Under the pieces are notes generated by a model. That model worked only from the letters and a program-made list of their open reading frames with translations. It had not been told where the DNA came from and did not search any database. A DNA stretch of 64,000 nt from Sulfitobacter sp043557345. Its GTDB lineage: Bacteria; Pseudomonadota; Alphaproteobacteria; Rhodobacterales; Rhodobacteraceae. Both the position numbers and the translations under genes were made by a program. The stretch's first letter is position 1, and every line of letters starts with the position of its first letter. The DNA is taken from contig NZ_JBIFFV010000003.1 of NCBI RefSeq assembly GCF_043557345.1, positions 186,001-250,000 on the forward strand. Reading direction: 5' to 3'. This document shows positions 55,316 to 64,000 of the stretch, piece by piece.

Positions 55316-55879
55316 TCAAGCCTTCTGGGCCAGCGCCCAAGCGCAAAGCGGCATTTCGGGGTCGTTGGTCAGATCATCTGTGGCCTTGTCGAAAGCCGGG
55401 GGCCAGTCAGCCTCCAGATTGCGGGCGGCCGCGGCGCGGTTGCCCCATTGTTTGGCGGTGATCCGATGCGCCTCGAACCCGGCTTCGATGAGCAGATTTT
55501 TCAGACCCCGGGCAGACCAGCGCGAATTGTCATTCGGGGCGGCATGGAAGGGGATGAAAAACGGCACGGCGATCCAGAAATATCCGCCCGGCCTGAGCAT
55601 CTGTTGAACATGCCCCAAGGCCGTATAGGGCCGATCAAGATGCTCCCACACCTGATTGGCGAGGATCAGATCGAACTGCCGCACGGCACCGCTCGCGGGA
55701 TCGGTGAAGGGCCCTGCGCAGATATCATAGGTTGGATAGGTGAACTGAGTATAGCTTTTGAACGCGAACCGTTTGCCGAACTTGCCCGAGATCTCGGCGG
55801 CATCCAGCGTTTCAGGGGTCAAACCACCGATCATCCGGCGGGTGCTGCGATGCATGACGACACGGTTAAGGCTGACCAC
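55316..55879 (-). CDS. Class I SAM methyltransferase
   Basis: A 187-residue methyltransferase. The part resembling motif II-IV is RQFDLILANQVWEHLDRPYTA, then VQQMLRPGGYFWIAVPFF, as in methyltransferase_11/23 proteins; the expected N-terminal glycine-rich loop is reduced to ISGKFGKRF, as in some family branches. Start choice: GTG at 55879 (VVSLNRVVMHRSTRRMIGGL) behind GGGAG, with an ATG at 55855 as alternative. The substrate is unknown. It lies between lpdA (upstream, same strand) and the MFS gene. Confidence 0.8.
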   Translation of the reverse strand: MVSLNRVVMHRSTRRMIGGLTPETLDAAEISGKFGKRFAFKSYTQFTYPTYDICAGPFTDPASGAVRQFDLILANQVWEHLDRPYTALGHVQQMLRPGGYFWIAVPFFIPFHAAPNDNSRWSARGLKNLLIEAGFEAHRITAKQWGNRAAAARNLEADWPPAFDKATDDLTNDPEMPLCAWALAQKA

Positions 55880-55952
55880 GACAGGGCTCCCGACGGTTTG
55901 GCCAAGGTGCGGCGGGGCACAGCACGTCGAACGCGCCCTGCCCCCGCGCACC

Positions 55953-57347
55953 CTACATATGGATCACGCGGTCGAAAGCGTCGAGCACCGATTCATGCAT
56001 CATTTCGCTTAGTGTCGGATGCGGGAAGACGGTGTTCATCAGGTCTTCTTCGGTGGTCTCAAGCTGGCGCCCCACGACATAGCCTTGGATCAGCTCCGTC
56101 ACCTCGGCGCCCACCATATGCGCGCCCAGAAGCTCGCCGGTTTTGGCGTCGAAGATGGTCTTCACCATCCCCTCGGGCTCGCCCAAGGCCACGGCCTTGC
56201 CATTGCCGATGAAGGGGAAGCGCCCGACCTTGATCTCATAGCCCTGTTCCTTGGCCTTCGCCTCGGTCAGGCCGACGGAGGCGACTTGGGGGTGGCAATA
56301 GGTGCACCCGGCGATGCTTTCGGGTTTGACGGGATGGGGTTTCTGACCCGCGATAAGCTCGGCCACCATGACCCCCTCGTGGCTGGCCTTATGCGCAAGC
56401 CAGGGCGCACCGGCGATGTCGCCGATGGCAAAGAGCCCATCGACCCCGGTGCGGCAGTATTCATCCGTCACCACATGGGTGCGGTCGACCTTGATGCCAA
56501 GCTCTTCCAGCCCCAGCCCTTCGGTATTGCCGACGATGCCGACGGCAGAAATCACGGTGTCGAACTCAAGCTTCTCGACCTTGCCGTCCCGTTCGATATG
56601 GGCGGTGACCTTGTCGTCCGCACGGTCGAGTTTCTTGACCGTGGCCCTTTGCATGATGGTCATGCCTTGTTTCTCGAATGCCTTTTTGGCGAATTTCGAA
56701 ATCTCTTCGTCTTCGACAGGCAGCACGCGGTCCATCACCTCAACCACGGTCGTGTCGGCGCCAAGGGTGTTGTAGAAGCTCGCAAATTCGATGCCGATGG
56801 CACCGGACCCGATGACCAGCAGTTTTTTGGGGTCATGCGCGGGCTGAAGGGCGTGGCGATAGGTCCAGACGCGTTTGCCGTCCGCTTCAAGCCCCGGCAG
56901 TTCGCGGGCCCGTGCGCCGGTGGCCAGCACGATGTTCTTGGCCGTCAACTCTTCGCTGCCCTTGTCGGTTTTGACGGAGACCTTCCCCTTCGCGGGGATC
57001 GAGGCTTCGCCCATGAAGACCTCGACCTTGTTTTTCTTCAGCAGGTGTTTCACCCCGCCTTCCATCTGTTTGGCCACTCCGCGCGAGCGTTTGACCACGG
57101 CGGCAAGATCATAGTCGATCTTATCCGCCGCCAGACCGAAATCCTTGGCGCGATGCATCAGGTGGAACACTTCCGCCGAGCGCAGCAGCGCCTTGGTGGG
57201 GATGCAGCCCCAGTTGAGACAGATGCCGCCGAGGTTCTCCCGTTCGACCACCGCAACCTTGAGGCCAAGCTGGGCGCCACGGATCGCGGCGACATAGCCG
57301 CCCGGCCCCGCACCGATCACGATCAGATCAAAGGATTTGGCAGCCAT
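55953..57347 (-). CDS. lpdA: Dihydrolipoyl dehydrogenase
   Basis: The E3 flavoprotein that reoxidises lipoamide in 2-oxoacid dehydrogenase complexes. The 464 residues show the FAD motif VIGAGPGGYVAAIRGAQLG (10-28), the redox disulfide in GGICLNWGCIPTK (Cys43, Cys48), the NAD motif LVIGSGAIGIEFASFYNTLG and the C-terminal HPTLSEMMHE with the catalytic His and Glu. No E1 or E2 gene adjoins it; it is a stand-alone unit with its own operator-like palindrome. Confidence 0.96.
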   Translation of the reverse strand: MAAKSFDLIVIGAGPGGYVAAIRGAQLGLKVAVVERENLGGICLNWGCIPTKALLRSAEVFHLMHRAKDFGLAADKIDYDLAAVVKRSRGVAKQMEGGVKHLLKKNKVEVFMGEASIPAKGKVSVKTDKGSEELTAKNIVLATGARARELPGLEADGKRVWTYRHALQPAHDPKKLLVIGSGAIGIEFASFYNTLGADTTVVEVMDRVLPVEDEEISKFAKKAFEKQGMTIMQRATVKKLDRADDKVTAHIERDGKVEKLEFDTVISAVGIVGNTEGLGLEELGIKVDRTHVVTDEYCRTGVDGLFAIGDIAGAPWLAHKASHEGVMVAELIAGQKPHPVKPESIAGCTYCHPQVASVGLTEAKAKEQGYEIKVGRFPFIGNGKAVALGEPEGMVKTIFDAKTGELLGAHMVGAEVTELIQGYVVGRQLETTEEDLMNTVFPHPTLSEMMHESVLDAFDRVIHM

Positions 57348-57369
57348 GGCAAGGACCTCGCGTTAGGGT

Positions 57370-57405
57370 TTGCAAATATAGTTTACCGCTAAACCATATT
57401 TGCAA
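57370..57405. promoter_or_regulatory. 36-bp inverted repeat upstream of lpdA
   Basis: Arms 57370-57385 and 57390-57405 match at 15 of 16 positions around a CCGC centre; each arm begins or ends with TTGCAAATAT/ATATTTGCAA. It lies 23 bp before the lpdA ATG and has no T tail, so an operator fits better than a terminator. TTTGCAAA-type half-sites are known for ScfR/RamB-like regulators of acyl-CoA and central metabolism; no such regulator was seen in the window. Confidence 0.65.
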
Positions 57406-57444
57406 TCGCCACAACCACGCGTGTGGCCCCCACCTGCCGAAGGC

Positions 57445-58044
57445 TCAGGCCGCTTGCCGTTCCGCGCGCAGTTCCTTGACCGTGCGGCCATAGCCGCCCG
57501 CGTTAAGGTAGGAGGTTTCCTGCGCGGTGAAACTGCGTGACAGCGCCTTATTGCGATAGGGAAAACGGCCAAACTGGCGGATCACTTCGCGGTGGGCGCG
57601 GGCGTGGAGCAGGTTGCTGCCGTCGCTTTTCGGCATCCGTTCGCACATCAGACGCACGCAGCGGTCCTGATCGCAGAGGTTCTCGGAATGCATCAGCGGC
57701 AGATAGAAGAACTGCCGCTCGGGCGCCTCCACGCGCATGTCCCAGCCTTTCTCGATCGCCAGTTTTGCCGCCGCCAGCGCGATACGGTCGCTGGAAAACG
57801 CCTTGCCCGTGTCGCGGAACATGTTGCGCGGGAATTGATCGGTCAGGATCAAAAAGGCCAGCGCGTCGGTGGGGTTGGTCAGCCAGTGGTTCAGTTTCCC
57901 GGCTTGTGCCTCATTCCAGAGCCCCTCGAAACGCGCGCGGATATCGGCATCCAGCGTTTCGGAACTGTTGTACCACCCGGCTGGGCCGACGTCTTCGAGC
58001 CAGAAATTCAGTACGTCTTGGGGTTCTGCATTTGTGGCAGCCAT
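57445..58044 (-). CDS. DUF924 family protein
   Basis: A 199-residue soluble protein of the DUF924 family: DVLNFWLEDVGPAGWYN at the N-terminus, LILTDQFPRNMFRDTGKAFSSD and FFYLPLMHSENLCDQD as conserved blocks. The all-helical, TPR-like fold has no proven function. I chose the ATG at 58044, 9 bases after GGAG; a GTG 9 bp earlier is too near the ribosome site. Neighbours give no clue. Confidence 0.87.
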   Translation of the reverse strand: MAATNAEPQDVLNFWLEDVGPAGWYNSSETLDADIRARFEGLWNEAQAGKLNHWLTNPTDALAFLILTDQFPRNMFRDTGKAFSSDRIALAAAKLAIEKGWDMRVEAPERQFFYLPLMHSENLCDQDRCVRLMCERMPKSDGSNLLHARAHREVIRQFGRFPYRNKALSRSFTAQETSYLNAGGYGRTVKELRAERQAA

Positions 58045-58109
58045 CCCGCACACTCCTTTGCCGCAATCTGGGCGTTTCGTTAAAGTTAAGAACGTCTTAC
58101 CGCAAAAGC

Positions 58110-59444
58110 CTAGTCACGTTTTATGTCATCCGCGACATCGTTATCGCTATCACGGCCGTTTTTATCCGCTTCGGCGTTTTCTTGAGCAGCGTCCTCGACG
58201 GCGTCCTGCTCTGCTTCAATGGCATATTCCTGCGCGATTTCCACGGCCACAGCGGTGGCAGAGGGGTAAATCGGCACGTAGCTGCCTGTCTCATCAACCG
58301 GAACAGCAGCACGCTGCGTTTTACGGTAGGAAGCATAGCTCGCCAGTGCGGCAAAAAGCACGGCAGTAAAGAGGTAAAAGCCACCCGGGCCAAGCGCCGT
58401 GCCCATCATCCAACCGGTAATCACAGGGCCAAGGACCGCGCCTAAGCCGTTGATAAACAACATCCCGCCTGAGGCCGCAGCCATGTCCTCTTGTTCGAGG
58501 AAGTCGTTGGTATGGGCCATGATGAGCGAGTAAAGCGGGTTCGACATGCCGCCCACGACAAAGGCCGTGGCGAGCAGGATCGGAAAGATATGCCCCAGCA
58601 TCATCCCGACCATGGAGCCCGCGCCACCGATCAGCGCGGTGATGACGATCAGGCTGCGTCGGTCCATCCGGTCAGAAATCCAACCGATGGGATATTGCAG
58701 GATCACCGAACCGACAAAGAAGGCCGCCACAAAAAGTGAGATCTGCGCGACGCTCAGCCCCGCCTCGGCGCCATAAACCGCCGCCATGCCGAACTGGGCC
58801 GAGAAGACGCCGCCCAGAAGGAACATGCCGACGCAGCCGAGCGGCGAAGTCTCCATCAGGGTGCTCAGGCTCATTGGTTTGGTGGTGCCGAAGGGCGGTG
58901 TGGGGCTGATCGACAAAAGGATCGGCGTGACCGCGATGCTCACCAAGACCGAAGGAATGACAAAGAGCACGAAGCCCGAAGGGTCAGCCGTCAGCAGCAG
59001 CGCTTGGGCGATAACGATGCCGAGAGTTTGGACGATCATATAGGCCGAAAGCGCCTGCCCCCGGTTCTCGTTCGTGGCGGCATTGTTGAGCCAGCTTTCG
59101 GCGGTGACATAGACAGCGGAAAAGCAAAAACCGATGAGCACCCGGCCAAGCGACCAGACGATGGTGTTGGGGAATGTCGGGTAGAGGATCATCACCGCCG
59201 AGATCAGTGACGCCAGCGCCGCGAAAACCCGCACGTGGCCCACTCGCCGGATCATCCCCGGCGCCATCCGCGACCCGCCCAAGAAACCGACGAAGTAAGC
59301 CGACATGACGATCGACATTTGCAGGGTCGAGAAACCTTCGATGCCGCCGCGGATACCCAGCAATGTGCCCTGCATGCCGTTGCCGACCATCAAAAGGCAC
59401 ATGCCCAGCAAAAGCGCCCATGCGCTTGAAACCACTTGAATCAT
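58110..59444 (-). CDS. MFS transporter, YcaD-like
   Basis: A 444-residue major facilitator with twelve hydrophobic segments (about 1-400) and an acidic, disordered C-terminal tail of about 45 residues (AEQDAVEDAAQENAEADKNG). Motifs include YFVGFLGGSRMAPGMIRRVG (helix 2-3 loop), TAESWLNNAATNENRGQALS and GWISDRMDRRSLIV. The AESWLN-NRG pattern is typical of the YcaD subgroup, whose substrate is unknown. The long acidic tail is unusual. Confidence 0.88.
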   Translation of the reverse strand: MIQVVSSAWALLLGMCLLMVGNGMQGTLLGIRGGIEGFSTLQMSIVMSAYFVGFLGGSRMAPGMIRRVGHVRVFAALASLISAVMILYPTFPNTIVWSLGRVLIGFCFSAVYVTAESWLNNAATNENRGQALSAYMIVQTLGIVIAQALLLTADPSGFVLFVIPSVLVSIAVTPILLSISPTPPFGTTKPMSLSTLMETSPLGCVGMFLLGGVFSAQFGMAAVYGAEAGLSVAQISLFVAAFFVGSVILQYPIGWISDRMDRRSLIVITALIGGAGSMVGMMLGHIFPILLATAFVVGGMSNPLYSLIMAHTNDFLEQEDMAAASGGMLFINGLGAVLGPVITGWMMGTALGPGGFYLFTAVLFAALASYASYRKTQRAAVPVDETGSYVPIYPSATAVAVEIAQEYAIEAEQDAVEDAAQENAEADKNGRDSDNDVADDIKRD

Positions 59445-59516
59445 CAGTCAATTCCTTGTTCGCTCAAGCCCTCCCATGGACGGCAATCGCAGGCTAGTCA
59501 CCCCCTAGTGCGACAT

Positions 59517-60581
59517 TCAAGCGGGTTTTTGCGCCTCGGGCAGCAGAAGGGAAGAGTCCCCATAGGAGAAAAAGCGGTACCCCTCGCCGATGGCATGGGC
59601 ATAGATATCTTTCACCCGCTGCACCCCCATGAGGGCCGAGACCAGCATCATCAGCGTGGATCTGGGCAGGTGGAAATTCGTCATCAGCCCGTCGGTGACG
59701 TTGAACTGGAACCCGGGCGTGATGAAAATGTCGGTATCCCCTTCCCAAGCGGTGATGTCACCATCGCGAGCCGCCGTCTCGATCAGGCGCAGGGCGGTGG
59801 TGCCCACGGGGATCACGCGCCCTCCGCCGGCGCGGGTGGCGGCAATCTCTTCGGCGGCCTTTGCGCTGACCCGGCCCCATTCGGCGTGCATCTTGTGTTC
59901 CGAGATGTCGTCGACCTTGACCGGCAGGAAGGTGCCCGCGCCGACATGCAGGGTGACATGGCTAAAGGTGACGCCCTTCGCGGCCAGCGCTTCGAGCAGC
60001 GCCTCGTCGAAATGTAGCGAGGCCGTGGGCGCCGCGACCGCGCCCGCGTGGCGGGCAAAAACGGTCTGGTAGTCTGTCATGTCCTGCGCATCAGCGGCGC
60101 GTTTGGCGGCGATATAGGGCGGCAGCGGCATCGCGCCCGCCGCATTGAGCGCCGCGTCGAAGTCATCGCCCGCGCAGTTGAACCGCAGATGCCCCTGCCC
60201 GTCTTCCACCGCTTCCAGCGTGGCGCGTAGATCATCGGAGAAGATGACTTCTTCGCCGATTTTCAGCTTGCGCAGCGGTTTGATCAGCGCCGACCATGTG
60301 CCATCGCCGCGCGGCTCCAGCAGGGTGACCTCGATCTTGGCCTGCACCGCCCCTTGGGCCGAGGCGCGGTGGCGGATACCGCTCAGCCGCGCGGGGATCA
60401 CGCGGGTGTCGTTCAGCACCAGTCGGTCGCCGGGGCGCAGCCAGTCTGTCAGGTCGGTCACGCGCCGGTCGTGCAGAGCGTCGCCCTCGGCCACCAGCAA
60501 CCGCGCAGAGGAGCGCGGGTTGGCGGGACGGGTGGCGATCAGGGTCTCAGGCAGATCGAAATCGAAATCGGATAGCTTCAT
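59517..60581 (-). CDS. queA: S-adenosylmethionine:tRNA ribosyltransferase-isomerase
   Basis: It moves the ribosyl part of SAM to preQ1 in tRNA, giving epoxyqueuosine. The 354 residues begin MKLSDFDFDLPETLIATRPA, with DRLVLNDTRVIPARL, ASLHFDEALLEAL, THVGAGTF-like LHVGAGTFLPV, and NFHLPRSTLMMLVSAL. I chose the ATG at 60581, the conserved N-terminus. The gene follows the giant AsmA-like gene by 40 bp on the same strand, so they may share a transcript. Confidence 0.96.
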   Translation of the reverse strand: MKLSDFDFDLPETLIATRPANPRSSARLLVAEGDALHDRRVTDLTDWLRPGDRLVLNDTRVIPARLSGIRHRASAQGAVQAKIEVTLLEPRGDGTWSALIKPLRKLKIGEEVIFSDDLRATLEAVEDGQGHLRFNCAGDDFDAALNAAGAMPLPPYIAAKRAADAQDMTDYQTVFARHAGAVAAPTASLHFDEALLEALAAKGVTFSHVTLHVGAGTFLPVKVDDISEHKMHAEWGRVSAKAAEEIAATRAGGGRVIPVGTTALRLIETAARDGDITAWEGDTDIFITPGFQFNVTDGLMTNFHLPRSTLMMLVSALMGVQRVKDIYAHAIGEGYRFFSYGDSSLLLPEAQKPA

Positions 60582-60621
60582 CGGCGCGGCTCCGGGTCTG
60601 GCGGCAGGGTCGCCCCGGCGC

Positions 60622-63600
60622 TTAGCGTTCCTCCGGCACCCGGGCAACCGGATTCGCCTGGCCCTGCACCTGTGGCGGCTGGGGCGGCGGGCGGCGGAAC
60701 AGCTCGCGGAACATGCCGGGGGTGAGCGCCGAGAGCGGGTTGACCGAAACGCTGGGGTCTTTCGCTGCCCCCGTGAGCCGGTAGTTGAACCCGATCAACC
60801 CCTCGCCCTTGCGGGTGAAAAGCGACCCGATCCCGTTGAACATATAGACCGGAGAGATCACCCCTTGCATGTCGATCAACCCGCTGTCGAGCGCATAGAC
60901 CCCATCCATCGACAGACCCAAGGAAGCGCCCACGGCGCTGGCCTCGGTCAAGGTCAGGCGGTTCGGGGTCAGGCGAAAGTTTGCCTCCACATCGTCAAAG
61001 TAAATCCCGTCGCCGTTGAGTTCATTGATCAGCCCCACGACCGAGATGGCATTGACCAGCGCCGCGATCCCCGGCGCGTCGCGAATGGCGACATCGCTGA
61101 CCGTGAGCTGCCCGTCAAAGGCGCCGCCCGAGCCCACGGGCAGAAGGGTGAGCGACAGGTTGCCCCCGACCACCTGTTTCACCAACCCGGCCGAGCGCAG
61201 AACCCCGCCGGCGTCGTCCGAGACGACCCGCACCGCGCTGCGCCCCGCTTGGGGCAGCACCCGCCCCTGCACCGGCGTTCCGCCATTGAGCCGGGCGGTA
61301 AAGGCGCCATCCATCCCCTTGGTGGTGTCGAATGTGCCCGACAGATCGGTCAGGTAAATCGTGTCGGTGATCTGCAACCGGTCGAGCGCCACGCGCATCG
61401 GCGGACCGGCTTGGCCCCCGGCCCCGCCGAACTCGGCCCGGCGCATATCAAGCGTGCCGCCGCCTAGCACCACTTGCACCGGCTTGCCCTTGCCCCGCCC
61501 GATCAGTTGCAGCGGGATATCCAGCCAATCACCGCGCCGCAGCCGGTCGATCCGCACCCGGTCCAGCGCACCGCCGGGTTTCAGGTCGATGGAGCCCGCC
61601 ACCCGGAGCCCCGGCGCGTTCAGTTGGAAGGCGTCGATATTCGGCGTCTCGCCCAAACGCCCCGCCAGTCGGAGTTCGCCCTTCGTTTTCGTCGCCTTGC
61701 TCCACGACAGTTGCGGGACCGAGACGCCCAAGCCCGCCAAATCGCTTTGCAAGGTGAAGCGCGGCGCGTCGCCCTTCTTGAGGTCCACGACCAGCCGCCC
61801 GCGCCCCTCCCCGCTCAGGCTCCCGGGGGGCAGTGCCACGCCAAAGGCTTCAAGCCCCGCCGGGGTCAGCGCCACCTGCGCGGTCAGGCGGCTTTCGTCC
61901 GAACCGGGGCCGATCGCCTGCGACCATTCCCCGTCGAAGCCCACCCCGTCGATACGCCCTGCGCCGCCGATGGTGATGCGGTCATTGTCGGCGGTGATGG
62001 ACAGTTTGCTGGCCTGAAGGCTGCGGTCTTTGACCAGCGTATCGGTCGAGAGCGCCAGCAGGTCCCCCGCGAAGTGATAGCGCACATCTTCGGGCTTGCC
62101 GCCCTTTTTCAACGGCAGCGCCAGCGTGCCTTTCAGCACCGCCTCCCCATCCGCAAGCGTCACGGGCAACCCGGCCTTATCCATCACCCGCATCGGCGGC
62201 TGGTTGAGCAGCGACAGCGCCGCGGTCAGGGTGGAGCGCGTGTTGAGCCGGATCACCGAGGGGCTGCCGTCTTTCACCCGCACATCGGGAATGATGAAGG
62301 ACGACCCATCCAGCGTCACCGCCCCGCCCTGCGGCGCGATCACCTCGCCCGCGTCCACCGTGACGACAAGGCGGTTGTCGAGCAGGCTCATATGGCCGCT
62401 GCCATCGGTGATATGCGGCAGGGTTTTGAGAAACCGCACCTCGGCCCCGGCATAGTCGAAGGCGACATAGGTCTGCGGCGCCTGCCCCGGCACCATGCGC
62501 AGCGCCAGATCGAGGTTGCGCATCCGGCCCGCGTGAAGGTTCTCGTCCAGCCATTTGCGGGTCTTGGGCTTCACCCCCTCGGGCCAAAGCGCCAGCAGGC
62601 GTTCGGGGCTGAGCCGGTCCATCCGCCCATCGAGGGACAGGTTCCAGCCCTCAGGCTCGGCCACCAGCGCACCGTCAAGGCGCAGGGTGCGGCCCTGATC
62701 GCTGATTTCCAGACGGCCCAGCTTCAGGCGAAACGGGTCGAGGCTGAGTTCGAAGTCGATATCCGCCTGATCCAAGGCCACCGTCTCGGGGTAAACTTCC
62801 GCCGGATTGGCCCGCAGATCGCGTAGGGAAAACTGCCCCACCATCCGCCCCGGAATGCCGCCCGTGACATCGCCCAGTTGCGAGGTTCCGGTGATATTAC
62901 CCGAGACCCAAGGGCTGTCGAGTGACATCTCGTCAAAGCGCAGCAATTGCCGCGCGGGGTTGTAGCTGAAATAGCTCTGCGCCCCGTCGAAGGGGATCGG
63001 TTTGGTCTGCGGATTGGGCTGCAACACCCCTTTGCCAATCTGCAAAGAAGCATTGATCGGCGCGAAACGCCCTGCGCTGTCGATGCCGCTGCGCACCGCG
63101 CCCGAGATATTGGTCCGCAACACCTCAAGCCACGAAAAGGCAGGCCCCTGCGCCGCGATGTCGCGCGCGTCGACCCCGTCGAAGGTTACGCCAAAGGTCG
63201 CCGCATTGTCCCCGATCCGGCTGCTGTAATTCGCGGTCAGCGTGGCCACCCCCGCGCCCCCGCTGAGCACCGCGAGGTCCGCCGAGAGGTCAAGCGCATC
63301 GCCGTCGCGCGACAGGCGCAGCCGCCCGCCATCCCCGGTCCAGGCGCGGCCCGCGCGGGCATCCTCGAACCGCAGTGTCAGCGCGCGCAGCTCGACCGAA
63401 CGGAGGGCGGAAAGCGCGGGGGCGGCCAGCACCTCGTCAATCTGGCCGATGAGTTGCGGCAGAGTCGCCGCCTCCCGCTCCGGCGGAGCGATCCCGGCCC
63501 CGGCGCTCAGGCTCACCCGGCCATCCGCCCCGCGGCGCAGGTTGGCCACCACGCCCGAAAGCGAAATCGCCCGGGGCTGCGCCACCCCGCGCAGCAGGGA

Positions 63601-63963
63601 CCGCATCGACAGGCTGGCCTTGAACTCATTGAAACTGACGATCTCATCGCCCTCGGGCGTGGTGACAAAGATGTCTTGCAAACGCACGCGGGGGCGCCAT
63701 CCCTCATCGACGACGAATTCCATCGCGCCGAACTCCACCCGCGCCTGCGGCAATGCGTTCGCGATCCGGGCCTCGATCCGTGTCTGTACCCAAAGCGGCG
63801 CCGGGATCGGACGCCCGGTGAAATAGACCGCCGCCCCGGTGGCCAGCGCCGCCAAGAGCACCAGCACCAAGGCCGAGACGATGCCCGCGCGGCGGCGCGA
63901 CCGGCGGCGCGGCGGCCCTTCGCCATCTGGCGCAGGGGGGCTGGAAGGGGACGGGTCGCGCAT
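60622..63963 (-). CDS. Very large YhdP/AsmA-like envelope protein (DUF3971)
   Basis: A 1113-residue protein with a single N-terminal membrane anchor (about 26-48, after an RRRSRRR stretch) and a long periplasmic part rich in beta strands. It has DUF3971-like segments (LDGRMDRLSPERLLALWPEG) and ends with an AsmA-like C-terminal domain (GLINELNGDGIYFDDVEANF, SVGASLGLSMDGVYALDSGL) and a Pro-rich tail. YhdP-type proteins are bridge-like carriers thought to move phospholipids between the membranes. It reads to 37 bp from the window edge, so the start is inside. It is preceded only by partial upstream sequence; queA follows. Confidence 0.9.
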   Translation of the reverse strand: MRDPSPSSPPAPDGEGPPRRRSRRRAGIVSALVLVLLAALATGAAVYFTGRPIPAPLWVQTRIEARIANALPQARVEFGAMEFVVDEGWRPRVRLQDIFVTTPEGDEIVSFNEFKASLSMRSLLRGVAQPRAISLSGVVANLRRGADGRVSLSAGAGIAPPEREAATLPQLIGQIDEVLAAPALSALRSVELRALTLRFEDARAGRAWTGDGGRLRLSRDGDALDLSADLAVLSGGAGVATLTANYSSRIGDNAATFGVTFDGVDARDIAAQGPAFSWLEVLRTNISGAVRSGIDSAGRFAPINASLQIGKGVLQPNPQTKPIPFDGAQSYFSYNPARQLLRFDEMSLDSPWVSGNITGTSQLGDVTGGIPGRMVGQFSLRDLRANPAEVYPETVALDQADIDFELSLDPFRLKLGRLEISDQGRTLRLDGALVAEPEGWNLSLDGRMDRLSPERLLALWPEGVKPKTRKWLDENLHAGRMRNLDLALRMVPGQAPQTYVAFDYAGAEVRFLKTLPHITDGSGHMSLLDNRLVVTVDAGEVIAPQGGAVTLDGSSFIIPDVRVKDGSPSVIRLNTRSTLTAALSLLNQPPMRVMDKAGLPVTLADGEAVLKGTLALPLKKGGKPEDVRYHFAGDLLALSTDTLVKDRSLQASKLSITADNDRITIGGAGRIDGVGFDGEWSQAIGPGSDESRLTAQVALTPAGLEAFGVALPPGSLSGEGRGRLVVDLKKGDAPRFTLQSDLAGLGVSVPQLSWSKATKTKGELRLAGRLGETPNIDAFQLNAPGLRVAGSIDLKPGGALDRVRIDRLRRGDWLDIPLQLIGRGKGKPVQVVLGGGTLDMRRAEFGGAGGQAGPPMRVALDRLQITDTIYLTDLSGTFDTTKGMDGAFTARLNGGTPVQGRVLPQAGRSAVRVVSDDAGGVLRSAGLVKQVVGGNLSLTLLPVGSGGAFDGQLTVSDVAIRDAPGIAALVNAISVVGLINELNGDGIYFDDVEANFRLTPNRLTLTEASAVGASLGLSMDGVYALDSGLIDMQGVISPVYMFNGIGSLFTRKGEGLIGFNYRLTGAAKDPSVSVNPLSALTPGMFRELFRRPPPQPPQVQGQANPVARVPEER

Positions 63964-64000
63964 CGGGCTCCGTTTCGAACAGGGCGGCTTTCTGGGGCGG

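Noticed and set aside
57370..57405. Terminator for the DUF924 gene
   Set aside because: The arms are AT-rich, no T-tail follows, and it lies close to the lpdA start; an operator fits better.

Overview
The window reads as chromosomal DNA of a marine alphaproteobacterium of the Roseobacter group (Rhodobacterales), possibly near Sulfitobacter. This rests on GC-rich codon use, the protein sequences themselves, an alphaproteobacterial SOS box (GTTC-N7-GTTC) upstream of uvrA, and gene sets such as radA-cvpA-purF and bolA/grx4. It is inference from sequence alone; no database search was run. I saw no rRNA, tRNA, CRISPR array, transposase or phage gene.

Layout. 0-1.3 kb: the start of an indolepyruvate ferredoxin oxidoreductase gene (cut by the window edge), divergent from a LysR regulator. 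1.3-3.9 kb: a candidate small RNA, purL, and a 158-bp imperfect palindrome. 3.9-6.1 kb: a MoxR ATPase and VWA protein of the CoxD/CoxE type. 6.2-12.0 kb: a tight run of two glycosyltransferases, a sulfotransferase and an FkbM-type methyltransferase, then an odd hydrolase-like protein. 12.1-15.5 kb: pyrC, pyrE, dnaB. 15.5-16.1 kb: a gene-free repeat region. 16.1-24.8 kb: a DsrE-like gene with an early stop, a secreted hydrolase, a fatty acid hydroxylase, alr, a coiled-coil membrane protein, radA, cvpA and purF. 25-28 kb: infC with a non-ATG start, and an OmpA-family protein with a very acidic repeat region.

28-34 kb: a form II CO-dehydrogenase-like (xanthine oxidase family) cluster, in transcription order XdhC, molybdopterin-binding protein, CoxS, CoxL, CoxM. 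Its likely maturation partners (MoxR/CoxE) lie 22 kb away. 34-39.5 kb: bolA, a small membrane gene, grx4, rpiB, a MliC-like inhibitor, zapA, a coiled-coil gene and transketolase. 39.5-43 kb: DUF808, GAPDH, a 47-residue membrane protein, coaD and a CBS protein. 43-50 kb: a valine degradation block (LysR, mmsA, acyl-CoA dehydrogenase, 3-hydroxyisobutyryl-CoA hydrolase, mmsB) containing a carboxylate-amine ligase. 50-64 kb: a Lys-rich secreted protein, uvrA under a clear SOS box, an MFS transporter, a methyltransferase, lpdA behind a 36-bp inverted repeat, DUF924, another MFS transporter, queA and a giant AsmA/YhdP-like protein.

Most of the window is housekeeping. The parts most worth a second look are the sulfotransferase/glycosyltransferase run (6.2-12 kb), the split Cox-like system, the palindromic intergenic elements at 3.7 and 15.5 kb, the anti-Shine-Dalgarno small RNA candidate at 1.3 kb, and several strong operator palindromes.
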